Notes: generated by a model not told the origin, from the sequence alone. Shown: positions 1 to 9,636, numbered from the stretch's first letter. The stretch is DNA of 64,000 nucleotides from Polaromonas sp. YR568 (GCF_900116715.1 NZ_FPBM01000006.1:243686-307685), one strand, 5' to 3'. Translations and numbers: made by a program.

Positions 1-340
1 GGTGTCCGGCCGGGACGACGAGGCCCCCGTGCAGACGCGCCAGGAAGGGCTTTTCGTATTCGAGGCTGTCTAGCAGCGCGCCGTAGTGGCGCTGCTCTAG
101 CATGCGCCGGGCCGCCGGCGCACGCGGAGATCCGGCCTCCTCAAGCCAGCCGACGAAAGCCGGCAGCTCCAGCGCCGGCAGGCTGCTTGAAAGATAGAAT
201 TTCGCGGCCTTGTCTTGCGCGTTTTCTTCAGCGCGCTGCGGCCCCCAGAAGACGGCCATGTTCACAAGGATCAGCAGAATCGTCAGCCACGGCGGGTTGC
301 GCCAGGTCGGCCGGTTTTCCAGCGGAATCGCGTAAAACAT
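1..340 (-). CDS. Rhomboid-family membrane protein, N-terminal part (cut by window edge)
   Basis: The reading frame starts at the ATG at 340 and stays open to position 1, giving about 113 residues of a longer protein. It opens MFYAIPLENRPTWRNPPW and continues into one clear membrane segment (about residues 18-33), followed by a soluble stretch rich in Ala, Leu and Glu. This opening resembles the N-terminus of the large rhomboid-type intramembrane serine proteases found beside argH in Comamonadaceae. That assignment rests on memory of the family; the catalytic GxSG Ser and His lie outside the window, so activity cannot be judged. The gene lies 20 bp downstream of argH on the same strand and is probably cotranscribed with it. 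Confidence 0.6.
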   Translation of the reverse strand, partial: MFYAIPLENRPTWRNPPWLTILLILVNMAVFWGPQRAEENAQDKAAKFYLSSSLPALELPAFVGWLEEAGSPRAPAARRMLEQRHYGALLDSLEYEKPFLARLHGGLVVPAGH

Positions 341-360
341 GCGTCCGCCGGCAGTTCAGT

Positions 361-1770
<1,410 letters not shown>

Positions 1771-1999
1771 GTCAGGCTTTCTTGTCGGGCTGTCGCCGGC
1801 CGGTATTCGGGGGCCGGATGCGCTGTTTCGGCCGTTTGGGGGCTGAAATAGCGTTCAACCCATGGCCGAATGGCCATGACCGGTGCAATACTCTTCCTTT
1901 CGATTTTATCTGCGTGCCGCAAGACCCCGGAAATCCCGGGTTCCGGCCCTCAAACGCACCAGATCACCCGTACAAGACTGGAAGAATTTCAGGCCACGC

Positions 2000-3064
2000 A
2001 TGAAACCCGTTCCCGACTTAAAGAACTTTGGCGAATCCACCTTGCTTGGGAGCTTTATTCCGGGCGATGAAGCGCCCAGTTCACCACCCTCAGGCCGCGC
2101 CAGCATATTTGACGCCTGCCAGGTGGGGGTGGTTTTGCGTGCGGTGCTGTTTGTGGAACTGGTGGCGAGCGTCGCGGCGATGTTCGGCGCCAGTCACGTC
2201 GGGGAGTGGCTGCTGCGCTTTGCCCTGCTGACCGGCGGGATGCTGCCGGCCACGCTGGCCTGGCTTATCGCGGCATGCGCACTTAAAACCCGTCTGAACC
2301 GGCTGGCGCCCGGGTACCAATGGCTGTCCGGCATCTTGCTGGGCGCGGCGGCCGGGCTTTATGGCTGCGGCGCCCTGACGCTGATGGAGGTGTTGCAGCC
2401 GGCGCCCTGGTGGGCCAGCGCGGCGGCGGGTGCGCTGCTCTCGGCCGTGGTGCTGGCGGGCCTGTTCTGGCGCGCCAAGGCGCGCACGCCGACGGCCATT
2501 GCCGCGCGCCTGGCCGAATTGCAGTCGCGTATCCGGCCTCACTTCCTCTTCAATACCCTTAACAGCGCCATTGCACTGGTGCGGGCTGAGCCGGCCAAGG
2601 CCGAGGCGGTGCTGGAAGACCTGAGCGAGCTTTTCCGGCACGCACTGGCAGATCCCGCCGAGTCCGTCACGCTGGGGCAGGAGATTACGCTGGCCCAGCG
2701 TTACCTGGCCATTGAGCAGGTGCGTTTCGGCGAGCGCCTGCAAGTGCAATGGAGCCTGGATCCCGATGCGGACCAGGCCAAGCTGCCGCCGCTGTTGCTG
2801 CAGCCCCTGGTGGAAAACGCAGTCAAGCACGGGGTAGAGCCCAGCGCCACAGGCGCGCAGCTGAAAATATCCACCGCACGGCGCGGCAGCACGGTGGTGA
2901 TCAAAGTGACCAATTCAACGCCTGCGGGCGTGGGCGAGCGCGGCCACGGGCTGGCGCTGGCCAATGTGCGGGAGCGCCTTGCGCTGCTGCATGATGTCGA
3001 GGCACAGTTCAAGACCGTCTTCAAAGACGGTGTGTTTCAGGTCCGGCTGGAGATCCCCGCATGA
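2000..3064 (+). CDS. AlgZ/FimS-type sensor histidine kinase (LytS-like)
   Basis: A 354-residue inner-membrane kinase. About four hydrophobic segments lie between residues 45 and 157. The His_kinase domain begins with RPHFLFNTLNS, whose H181 is the expected phospho-acceptor, followed by the N-box PLVENAVKHG (N273) and a glycine-rich box near residues 315-330. This is the layout of LytS/YehU/AlgZ kinases, which pair with LytTR regulators. I chose the ATG at 2000 because upstream in-frame sequence is not protein-like. The stop overlaps the next gene's start by ATGA, so the two are translationally coupled. In Pseudomonas the orthologous pair controls alginate and type IV pili; the regulon here is unknown. 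Confidence 0.88.
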   Translation: MKPVPDLKNFGESTLLGSFIPGDEAPSSPPSGRASIFDACQVGVVLRAVLFVELVASVAAMFGASHVGEWLLRFALLTGGMLPATLAWLIAACALKTRLNRLAPGYQWLSGILLGAAAGLYGCGALTLMEVLQPAPWWASAAAGALLSAVVLAGLFWRAKARTPTAIAARLAELQSRIRPHFLFNTLNSAIALVRAEPAKAEAVLEDLSELFRHALADPAESVTLGQEITLAQRYLAIEQVRFGERLQVQWSLDPDADQAKLPPLLLQPLVENAVKHGVEPSATGAQLKISTARRGSTVVIKVTNSTPAGVGERGHGLALANVRERLALLHDVEAQFKTVFKDGVFQVRLEIPA

Positions 3065-3810
3065 AGCTCAAAGTATTGGTGGTTGACGACGAAGCGCTGG
3101 CGCGGTCCCGCCTGCGCACCCTGGTGGGCGACTGCACCGCGCCGGCCGCGGTGGTGGGCGCCGAAGCGGCCGACACGGCCCAGGCCATGAAGGCGCTGCA
3201 GCGCGAGCAATTTGACGCGGTGCTGCTCGACATCCGCATGCCCGGCGCCGACGGCATGGCGCTGGCCGGCATGATCGCCGCGATGCCGCAGCCGCCGGCC
3301 GTAGTGTTTGTCACCGCCCATGCCGAGCATGCTGTGCAGGCTTTTGAGCTGGAGGCCGTGGACTACCTGACCAAACCGGTGCGCCTGGAGCGGCTGCAGC
3401 AGGCGCTACAAAAAGTGGAGCGGCTGATGCAGGCCGCGCAAGCCGCCAGGACGCCCCAGGCCGGCGCGGCCGAAGAAATGCTGATCATCCAGGACCGCGG
3501 CCGCACCGAGCGCGTGCCGCTGGCCGAGGTGCTGTACTTCAAGGCCGAACTCAAATACATCACTGTGCGCACCGCCGGGCGCAGCTACATCCTGGACGGC
3601 TCCCTGAGCGAGCTCGAAGAGCGCCATGCCGCCCGCTTCATGCGCATACACCGCAATGCGCTGATCGCGCGGCGGGCTGTGCGCGCGCTGGAAAAGCACT
3701 TTGACCCGGAAGAGGGCGAGGGCTGGGCAGTGCGGCTCAACGGCGTTGACGAGCTGCTGGCGGTGTCGCGCCGCCAGCTCACCGCCGTGCGAGAGGCTAT
3801 CGCAGGCTGA
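3061..3810 (+). CDS. AlgR-type response regulator with LytTR DNA-binding domain
   Basis: A 249-residue transcription regulator. The receiver domain (residues 1-120) has the acidic pair D9-D10, phospho-acceptor D57 in VLLDIRMPG, T85 and K105 in DYLTKPV. The LytTR DNA-binding domain occupies about residues 143-245, with the typical RFMRIHRNALI core. Such regulators bind short direct repeats near promoters. It is coupled to the upstream kinase by a 4-bp overlap and so is almost certainly its partner. Position beside argH supports the AlgR assignment; targets cannot be read from this window. Confidence 0.9.
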   Translation: MKLKVLVVDDEALARSRLRTLVGDCTAPAAVVGAEAADTAQAMKALQREQFDAVLLDIRMPGADGMALAGMIAAMPQPPAVVFVTAHAEHAVQAFELEAVDYLTKPVRLERLQQALQKVERLMQAAQAARTPQAGAAEEMLIIQDRGRTERVPLAEVLYFKAELKYITVRTAGRSYILDGSLSELEERHAARFMRIHRNALIARRAVRALEKHFDPEEGEGWAVRLNGVDELLAVSRRQLTAVREAIAG

Positions 3811-3823
3811 CCGGCCTGGTTCA

Positions 3824-3860
3824 GGCGCTGCGCCGGGCGCCGCGCCTTCTTTTTTCTTTT
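3824..3860 (+). terminator. Probable Rho-independent terminator after the algR-like gene
   Basis: A GC-rich hairpin (GGCGC at 3824-3828 pairing with GCGCC at 3842-3846, with one mismatch inside) is followed by a T-rich tract at 3847-3860. The tract continues as a pyrimidine run with three spaced TCTTTTC repeats up to about 3890. It would end the kinase-regulator transcript before the FkbM gene. Confidence 0.5.
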
Positions 3861-3906
3861 CGTCTTTTCATCTTTTCGTTTTTATTTCAAGTTTTCACCC
3901 GTACCC

Positions 3907-4650
3907 ATGTCTAAACCAGCCGACTTCATTCAACGCCACATCAACCGTTTCAGCAACGAGCCGGCGATAGAGCAACAACTGGTGCAGGAATTTTTCAAAG
4001 GCGGGCTGGGCTTTTATGTCGACGTGGGCGCCAACGACCCGGTGCTCGATTCCCAGTCGCAGCACCTGGAGGTGTTGGGCTGGACAGGCTTGCTGGTCGA
4101 GCCCGACCCGGATTGCTGCGAGCTGCTGCGCCAAAACCGCAAAGGCGTGGTGATCGAGATGGCCTGCTCCAGCCCTGAAAACGCCGGCAAATACCTTCAG
4201 CTCAACCGTGCGGGGCCGCATTCGACCCTGGAAGACCGGCCCATCGCGCTGGGGGCGGTGGTCCGCTCCACCGTGCAGGTGCGCTGCGAGACGCTGGACA
4301 CCATGCTGCGCACCCATGGCGCGCCGGTGGGCTTTGACCTGCTGTCCGTCGACATCGAGGGGCATGAGCTGGTGGCCCTGTCGGGCTTTGACTTCGCTTA
4401 CTGGCAGCCCCGCCTGGTGCTGATCGAAGACCACGTCACCCACCACCAGAAGCACGCCCTGATGCGCCGCAACGGCTACCAGCTGATTCTGAGAACCGGC
4501 CTGAACAGCTGGTACGTTCCGGCGAAAGCGTCCTACACCTTTTCCTGGGCCGCCCGGTTTGAATATCTGCGTAAGTACTACCTGGGCCTTCCGACGCGCA
4601 AATGGCGCTATTCGCGCCCGGCCACAACCATGGACACGGGAAACGCATGA
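3907..4650 (+). CDS. FkbM-family methyltransferase
   Basis: A 247-residue SAM-dependent methyltransferase of the FkbM type, a family that O-methylates diverse substrates such as polyketides and glycans. The SAM-binding motif YVDVGAND is at residues 37-44, followed by VEPDP at 64-68, and the FkbM hallmark DLLSVDIEGHE ends at residue 154. The substrate cannot be inferred. No strong ribosome site precedes the ATG at 3907. The stop codon overlaps the next start (ATGA), so it forms a unit with the permease gene downstream. Confidence 0.85.
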   Translation: MSKPADFIQRHINRFSNEPAIEQQLVQEFFKGGLGFYVDVGANDPVLDSQSQHLEVLGWTGLLVEPDPDCCELLRQNRKGVVIEMACSSPENAGKYLQLNRAGPHSTLEDRPIALGAVVRSTVQVRCETLDTMLRTHGAPVGFDLLSVDIEGHELVALSGFDFAYWQPRLVLIEDHVTHHQKHALMRRNGYQLILRTGLNSWYVPAKASYTFSWAARFEYLRKYYLGLPTRKWRYSRPATTMDTGNA

Positions 4651-5822
4651 CCGACAAAGAAGCAGCCTCTGCGCCGCCTGCAGACCCAACTCCGGTTCCG
4701 GCGCCGGCTGCGGATGTAGAGCGCGTGCTGCTTCACATGCCGGTCGATATCCGGAGCATGTCGCTGGTGGTGCTGGCGGGCCTGGCCTTTTTGTTTGTGC
4801 TGCACTGGGCCAAGGCGGTGTTTATTCCGGTGATGGTGGGCGTACTCTTCAGCTACGCGCTCTCGCCAGTGGTCAACTGGCTGGAATGCAGGCGCGTGCC
4901 GCGCTGGCTGGGCGCGGCGGTGCTGCTGCTGGCCATCCTCGGCAGCCTGGGCACGACCGCCTATTCACTCAGCGACGAAGCGGCCGCCTTGGTGGAGGCC
5001 TTGCCGGCGGCAGCGCAGAAGTTCCGGCAGGCGGTGAAAGCGCGCACTGGCCGCTCCGACAGCGCGCTGGAGACCGTGCAAAAAGCCGCCGCGCAGATCG
5101 AACAGGCCGCACAAGACAGCGGAGCGCCCAGCACCTCGCGTGGCGCGATGCGTGTGGTGATCGAGCCGTCCCACTTCAATATCAAAAACTATTTGTGGTC
5201 AGGCACCGTGGGCCTGATCGCCTTGATCGGCCAGGCCACGGTGGTGGTCTTTCTGACTTATTTCCTGATGCTCTCGGGCGACACCTTCCGGCGAAAACTG
5301 ATCAAGCTGGCGGGCGACAGCCTCAGCAGTAAAAAGATCACACTGCAGGCGCTCAATGAAATCACCGGGCAGATCCAGCGCTACCTGCAGGTGCAGTTGC
5401 TCACCAGCGCGCTGGTGGGGGTGCTGACCTGGCTGGCCTTGATGGCGCTAGGGCTTGATAACGCCGCGGTGTGGGGCATTGCCGCCGCCGTGCTCAACCT
5501 GGTGCCTTATGTCGGTTCATTGGTGACTGCGGCCGGGTCGTCGCTGGTGGCTTTTATGCAATTCGGCTCGCTCAATATGGCGCTGGCCGTGGGCGGCGCC
5601 TCCATGGTCATCCACACCATTGTGGGCAACCTGCTGACACCCTGGCTTACCAGCCGCGCCAGCCGCATGAACCCGGTGGCGGTGTTTGTCGGGCTGCTGG
5701 CCTGGGGCTGGCTGTGGGGGGTGTGGGGCTTGCTGTTGGGGATTCCGATTTTGATGATCGTGAAATCGATTTGTGACCGGGTCGAAGATTTGAAGCCAAT
5801 CGGTGAATTCCTCGGATCATGA
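4647..5822 (+). CDS. AI-2E/PerM-family membrane permease
   Basis: A 391-residue polytopic inner-membrane protein of the AI-2E exporter/PerM family, whose members move small molecules or ions with largely undefined specificity. It has a Pro/Ala-rich N-terminus, a paired hydrophobic block at about residues 40-110, a soluble loop to about 175, and membrane segments to the end, including the family-typical NLVPYVGS and GNLLTPWL stretches. I chose the ATG at 4647, which overlaps the FkbM stop by 4 bp; a start at 4602 would create a longer overlap and has no support. The stop codon marks the left edge of a dispersed repeat. Confidence 0.85.
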   Translation: MTDKEAASAPPADPTPVPAPAADVERVLLHMPVDIRSMSLVVLAGLAFLFVLHWAKAVFIPVMVGVLFSYALSPVVNWLECRRVPRWLGAAVLLLAILGSLGTTAYSLSDEAAALVEALPAAAQKFRQAVKARTGRSDSALETVQKAAAQIEQAAQDSGAPSTSRGAMRVVIEPSHFNIKNYLWSGTVGLIALIGQATVVVFLTYFLMLSGDTFRRKLIKLAGDSLSSKKITLQALNEITGQIQRYLQVQLLTSALVGVLTWLALMALGLDNAAVWGIAAAVLNLVPYVGSLVTAAGSSLVAFMQFGSLNMALAVGGASMVIHTIVGNLLTPWLTSRASRMNPVAVFVGLLAWGWLWGVWGLLLGIPILMIVKSICDRVEDLKPIGEFLGS

Positions 5823-5914
5823 GCCCCCACGCTTTTCACTTCGTGTAATGCGCTGCCCCCCGAGGTGGCCGCCCGCCTGTGGCCCGGCAAAGCCGGTTCC
5901 ACGGCTCATGCTGG
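5821..5914 (+). repeat. Stop-codon-adjacent palindromic repeat, copy 1
   Basis: About 94 bp beginning GAGCCCCCACG, within the TGA stop of the permease gene. It closely matches 54732-54827. It contains a GCCCCC...GGTGGC dyad and a second hairpin, GTGG-C-CCGGC-AAA-GCCGG-TT-CCAC. Copy 2 keeps the second hairpin while changing two base pairs on both sides. It lies between two same-strand genes. Confidence 0.8.
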
Positions 5915-6002
5915 TAAAGATATGACCACCACGTTCGCCTACTGCGTCCGTCGTTACTCCTATGATCTGCTGTATTGAATAGATGAAGAAAGAGGTAATG
6001 CC

Positions 6003-6776
6003 ATGATGGAACTGCTGACTGATCCGCAAATGTGGATTGCTTTTGCCACGCTGACCGCGCTGGAGCTGGTGCTGGGAATCGACAACATCATCTTTATCTC
6101 CATCCTGGTCGACAAGCTGCCGAAGGACAAGCAGGAGCTGGCGCGGCGGCTGGGGCTTTTTATGGCGATGTTCATGCGCATCGGCCTGCTGTTTTTGCTG
6201 TCCTGGATCATCGGCCTCGTGGAGCCCCTCTTCACCGTGTTCAAGGAAGAAATCTCGGGGCGTGACTTGATCCTGATCGGTGGAGGCCTGTTCCTGATCT
6301 GGAAAAGCACTGGTGAGATTCACCAGTCAATGGAAGGCGAGGAGGGGCATGCCTCCAGCACGGTCAAGGCCACGTTTACGGCTGTCATCGTGCAGATCAT
6401 GATCGTGGACATGGTGTTCTCGCTGGATTCGATCATTACCGCCGTCGGCATGGTCGACAACCTGACCGTCATGATCGCGGCAGTCATCGCCTCGGTGGGC
6501 TTGATGATGCTGTTTGCGCCGGCCATCGGCCGCTTTGTGTCCGACCACCCGACCATCAAAATGCTGGCCTTGTCATTCCTGGTCGTCGTGGGTGTGGTGC
6601 TGATCGCAGAGGGCCTTGATCATCATGTACCCAAGGGCTATGTGTACTTTGCGATGGCGTTCTCGGTGGCGGTGGAGATGCTCAACATCCGCATGCGCAA
6701 GAAGAAGAGCAAGCCAGTGCATCTGAGGAACGCCTATGCCAACGGTGATAAGGCTGACGGCGACGGCAAGCACTGA
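6003..6776 (+). CDS. TerC-family integral membrane protein
   Basis: A 257-residue membrane protein with about seven hydrophobic segments. The two hallmark acidic motifs of the TerC family, GIDNIIF (D27) and SLDSIIT (D142), lie in repeated halves of the protein. TerC proteins are linked to metal export or metalation (including manganese) and to tellurite resistance; the exact substrate here is unknown. The start is ATG at 6003 or 6006, with AGAGGT upstream. I looked for a yybP-ykoY manganese riboswitch in the 180-bp leader and did not see one. The 3' end overlaps the next gene. Confidence 0.9.
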   Translation: MMELLTDPQMWIAFATLTALELVLGIDNIIFISILVDKLPKDKQELARRLGLFMAMFMRIGLLFLLSWIIGLVEPLFTVFKEEISGRDLILIGGGLFLIWKSTGEIHQSMEGEEGHASSTVKATFTAVIVQIMIVDMVFSLDSIITAVGMVDNLTVMIAAVIASVGLMMLFAPAIGRFVSDHPTIKMLALSFLVVVGVVLIAEGLDHHVPKGYVYFAMAFSVAVEMLNIRMRKKKSKPVHLRNAYANGDKADGDGKH

Positions 6777-7377
6777 CGCCGAGACCTTGCCCGTGACGCG
6801 CCCGCGCTGCGCCGCGTGCCTCAGGCCGCAGAGCGCCTGCATCTGCGCATGGGTCACACCTGTTGCGCACGCGGCCGATGTGCTGATCCTTCAGCATCCG
6901 CTGGAGGTAGACCATGCCAAAAACAGCGCCCGCCTGCTGCACCTGAGCCTGCCGCGCAGCCGCATGCTGACGGGCGAAGCCTTTGATGAAGGCAGCTTGC
7001 AGGATGCGCTGAAAGAGCCGAGGTACAACGTGCTTTTGTATCCGCAGACACCGGGAGATGAAGCCCCCGCCCTGGATACCGGGCAACTCAAAGATCCGTC
7101 GCGCGTTCGGCTGGTGGTGCTGGACGGCACCTGGCGCAAAAGCCGCAAGATGCTGCACCTGAGCCCGTGGCTGCGGCAGCTGCCGCGCCTGGCGCTGGAC
7201 GACGTACCGGCGTCGAACTACCTGATCCGCAAAACCCACAAGCCAGGGCAGCTCTCAACGCTGGAGGCAGCCTGTGCGGCGCTGGCGCAGCTCGAAGGCG
7301 ACGCTGGGAAATACCAGCCGCTGCTCAAGGCCTTTGACGGCTTTGTCGCGCAGCAGCTGGCTTTTGTGCCGAAGTAG
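6736..7377 (+). CDS. DTW-domain tRNA-uridine aminocarboxypropyltransferase-like protein
   Basis: A 213-residue protein of the DTW family, which includes TapT, the enzyme that makes acp3U in tRNA from SAM. A four-cysteine cluster (C25, C28, C35, C37) precedes the domain, the eponymous motif appears as DGTW at 130-133 followed by RKSRKML, and YLIRKTHKPGQLSTLEA is also typical. Starting at 6736 it overlaps terC by 41 bp; an in-frame GTG at 6793 would avoid the overlap and still keep the cysteines, so the start is uncertain. It converges with the ABC ATPase gene 12 bp away. Confidence 0.85.
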   Translation: MPTVIRLTATASTDAETLPVTRPRCAACLRPQSACICAWVTPVAHAADVLILQHPLEVDHAKNSARLLHLSLPRSRMLTGEAFDEGSLQDALKEPRYNVLLYPQTPGDEAPALDTGQLKDPSRVRLVVLDGTWRKSRKMLHLSPWLRQLPRLALDDVPASNYLIRKTHKPGQLSTLEAACAALAQLEGDAGKYQPLLKAFDGFVAQQLAFVPK

Positions 7378-7389
7378 CGGGTCTTTGAT

Positions 7390-8007
7390 TCAGTCGCCCA
7401 GGTCGATCACACCGGCCAGCGTCACCCCGCTGGGCGCTGCATAGTCCGCAATCACGGCGGCGCGGCCTGCCTGCGCCGAAATAGCCTGAAGCTGTTCTTT
7501 AACAAAGGCAATCGAGGGCGCGTCCAGCGCGGCGAAAGGCTCGTCGAGCAGCAATACTGCCGCCCCCGACGCAAACGCCGCCGCCAGCCAGACCTTGCGC
7601 TTTGAGCCGGTGGACAGCATGAAAAGTTTTTTGTCCCAATGTGGCTCCAGCCCCAGGCCTTCGATCAGCGGGTTTAACAAGCCGGCATCAAACCACGAGT
7701 ATCGGCTGCGTACGGCTTGAAAAAACTGTGGCGGCGTGAGCTGGTCAAACGTGTCGGTGCGCGGCTCTATCCAGAACAGCTGCTGGCGGTAGGCGTCCGG
7801 CTGCTCCTTGAGAGAAACACCATTGATCCGCAATTGCCCCGAATCGGCAGGCAAGGTGCCCGCCAGCAGGCGAAGCAGGGTGCTCTTGCCACGCCCATCG
7901 CCGCCTTGCACCAGCGTGACACCCGGCCGGATTTCGCCGGACCAGTTGGTGAGAATTTCGACTTGTGGGTTGGGGTAACGGAACCATAGTTGTTCGGCAA
8001 TGAGCAT
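7390..8007 (-). CDS. Stand-alone ABC transporter ATP-binding protein
   Basis: A 205-residue nucleotide-binding domain. Walker A is GGDGRGKST (residues 35-43), the ABC signature is the unusual LSTGS (131-135) instead of LSGGQ, and Walker B is VLLLDEP (151-157). No membrane subunit or binding protein lies next to it, so its transporter or other partner must be encoded elsewhere. It ends 12 bp from the convergent DTW gene. The substrate is unknown. Confidence 0.85.
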   Translation of the reverse strand: MLIAEQLWFRYPNPQVEILTNWSGEIRPGVTLVQGGDGRGKSTLLRLLAGTLPADSGQLRINGVSLKEQPDAYRQQLFWIEPRTDTFDQLTPPQFFQAVRSRYSWFDAGLLNPLIEGLGLEPHWDKKLFMLSTGSKRKVWLAAAFASGAAVLLLDEPFAALDAPSIAFVKEQLQAISAQAGRAAVIADYAAPSGVTLAGVIDLGD

Positions 8008-8124
8008 GGCGAGGTGTTTGATGGGTAGCCGGGTGATTGCTGCGAGTGTGAAGCGGGAACAGCGGTGATGTTAATCTGCGTTTTCCTGGAGTCACCTCTC
8101 CGTTAAATATGCAAGGGCAGCACC

Positions 8125-8595
8125 ATGCCAGATCGCAACATCCCAAGCCTGTATGAATGGGTTGGCGGCATAGACGCCTTGACCCGGTTGACCACGCGCT
8201 TTTATGAGCACGTCAAGAAGGACGCCCTACTGGGGCCGGTCTTTGCGCATATGGATGACAGCCATCCGGCCCATGTCGCCGCATTTCTGGGCGAAGTCCT
8301 GGGTGGGCCGGCGACGTATTCCGAACAGCACGGCGGCCATCCACACATGATCCGGCAGCATCTCAACAAACACCTGGTGCAGGAGCAGCGGCGCCGCTGG
8401 GTGAGTCTGTTGCTGGAGACGGCGGATGAGCTGGGCATGCCCGACGACCCGGAGTTCAGGTCGGCGCTCGTGGGCTATCTGGAGTGGGGTTCGCGGCTGG
8501 CGGTGATCAATTCACAGCCTGGCGCCACGGTGGACGCCGATGCCCCCATGCCGCGCTGGGGCTGGGGAGAGGTCAAGGGGCCTTATATAGGCTGA
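8125..8595 (+). CDS. Group II truncated haemoglobin (TrHbO type)
   Basis: A 156-residue haem protein of the truncated 2-over-2 globin group II. Family features are the N-terminal YEWVGG, the GGHPHMIRQH helix with H79 as likely proximal haem ligand, and W92 in RRRWVSLL as the group II Trp at G8. Such globins bind O2 and NO and are tied to redox or nitrosative stress. A C-terminal extension of about 30 residues ends in a Trp/Gly-rich stretch. AAGGGCAG upstream of the ATG serves as ribosome site. The next two genes follow closely on the same strand. Confidence 0.92.
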   Translation: MPDRNIPSLYEWVGGIDALTRLTTRFYEHVKKDALLGPVFAHMDDSHPAHVAAFLGEVLGGPATYSEQHGGHPHMIRQHLNKHLVQEQRRRWVSLLLETADELGMPDDPEFRSALVGYLEWGSRLAVINSQPGATVDADAPMPRWGWGEVKGPYIG

Positions 8596-8637
8596 CCGTG
8601 GTTGATTGAATTCGAATTTGACAGGGAAATTGCACCC

Positions 8638-9006
8638 ATGAGTTTTGGAAAAACCACTCCCATCCTCCGCATCTTTGACGAAGCCAAGGCCAGGGAGTTT
8701 TATGTCGACTTTCTCGGCTTCAAGGTGGATTGGGAGCATCGCTTTGAACCTGGCATGCCGCCCTACCTGCAAATCTCCAAGGGCGGGTGCGTGCTGCATC
8801 TGTCGGAGCACCACGGCGACTGCAGTCCGGGCGCCGCGATGCGGATTGAGACTGACGAACTCGAGGCGTATCACCAGCAGCTTTTGGCGAAGAACAACAA
8901 ACACGCCCGGCCCGGCGTCGAAGTCACTGCCTGGGACAGCCGGGACATGTCGGTCCGCGACCCGTTTGGTAACCGGCTGACATTCACCAATGCCATCTAC
9001 ACCTGA
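8638..9006 (+). CDS. Glyoxalase/bleomycin-resistance (VOC) superfamily protein
   Basis: A 122-residue single-module VOC protein. It has the paired beta-alpha-beta pattern, with FYVDFLGFKVDWEHRF near the start and the family-typical C-terminal VRDPFGNRLTFTN. Members bind a divalent metal and act on small molecules or sequester drugs; the substrate is not inferable. I chose the ATG at 8638, preceded by AGGGA, over an upstream TTG. It lies 42 bp after the globin gene and 12 bp before the thioesterase-like gene, suggesting one transcript. Confidence 0.82.
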   Translation: MSFGKTTPILRIFDEAKAREFYVDFLGFKVDWEHRFEPGMPPYLQISKGGCVLHLSEHHGDCSPGAAMRIETDELEAYHQQLLAKNNKHARPGVEVTAWDSRDMSVRDPFGNRLTFTNAIYT

Positions 9007-9018
9007 GAAAGGTCCGCG

Positions 9019-9513
9019 GTGTCCGGCCTGATCCGAAACCTCTTCACGCTGCTGTGGGCTTTCTTCAGGGGTGCCGCAGACCCCGCGTCACGTGTCATCG
9101 CCCATTTCTGGATCAGCCCTCTGGATGCTGGTACGCATGTCCTGAAGAGCGACAAGTACCTGCAGCTGGCCGAAGCAGCCCAGCTGGACTATCTGATCAG
9201 GACAAAGCTGATGGGCACGCTGCTGCGCCGCCGCCTTCAGTTTGTCAACGCGTCCCAACTCGTGAAGTTTGCCCGGCCCATCCCGATGTTCCGGCGCGTG
9301 CGTGTGGAAACCGACATCGTCTTTGCGGATGAGAAGTGCGCTTGGTTTTCGCACACACTGTTTTTAGGCGGCCAGCAGCATGCCGAGGTGCTGGTGAAAA
9401 TGAAGTTCAAGAAGGGCTCGCTCACAGTGCCACCTGCCGAGGTCATTGGCCGGCGCTTTGGGGCCAAGCCGCCGCACCTGGAGGCCTGGGACCGGGCGCT
9501 GGACGCCATGTGA
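9019..9513 (+). CDS. Hotdog-fold thioesterase-like protein (THEM6/4HBT_2 type)
   Basis: A 164-residue protein starting with GTG at 9019 behind GAGAAAGG. It has a short hydrophobic N-terminus (RNLFTLLWAFF), then a hotdog-like domain with the AEAAQLDYLIRT helix and strand-rich second half. It resembles the THEM6-like acyl-CoA thioesterase family in which the usual catalytic Asp or Glu is not obvious. Function as an acyl-CoA hydrolase is therefore only a family-level suggestion. It ends the globin-VOC-thioesterase group. Confidence 0.65.
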   Translation: MSGLIRNLFTLLWAFFRGAADPASRVIAHFWISPLDAGTHVLKSDKYLQLAEAAQLDYLIRTKLMGTLLRRRLQFVNASQLVKFARPIPMFRRVRVETDIVFADEKCAWFSHTLFLGGQQHAEVLVKMKFKKGSLTVPPAEVIGRRFGAKPPHLEAWDRALDAM

Positions 9514-9580
9514 GGACGGTTCTGGCGGTCGACCAGCACTTTGCCTTTGTTCACGAATCGCCGCGCCAAATAGAAAAATA

Positions 9581-9594
9581 TTGACTGCAGTCAA
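9581..9594. promoter_or_regulatory. FNR/CRP-family-like operator, distal site
   Basis: A perfect 14-bp palindrome, TTGACTGCAGTCAA. It fits the TTGAC-N4-GTCAA form close to FNR/ANR/NnrR sites (TTGAT-N4-ATCAA). Its centre is 42 bp, or four helical turns, from a second site of the same form at 9623-9636. Both lie upstream of the gene at 9688. Confidence 0.5.
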
Positions 9595-9622
9595 GATTGC
9601 ATTGTCAGGTGGGGGTTCGCTC

Positions 9623-9636
9623 TTGACCTTCGTCAA
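9623..9636. promoter_or_regulatory. FNR/CRP-family-like operator, proximal site
   Basis: TTGACCTTCGTCAA, with inverted half-sites TTGAC and GTCAA around 4 bp. If it acted as a class II site centred at -41.5, transcription would begin near 9671, just upstream of the ATG at 9688. The -10 region there is weak, as expected for an activator-dependent promoter. The regulator itself is inferred, not seen. Confidence 0.5.

Noticed and set aside
5823..6002. A possible yybP-ykoY manganese riboswitch in front of the terC gene.
   Set aside because: The conserved riboswitch core was not found; most of the gap is a dispersed repeat.
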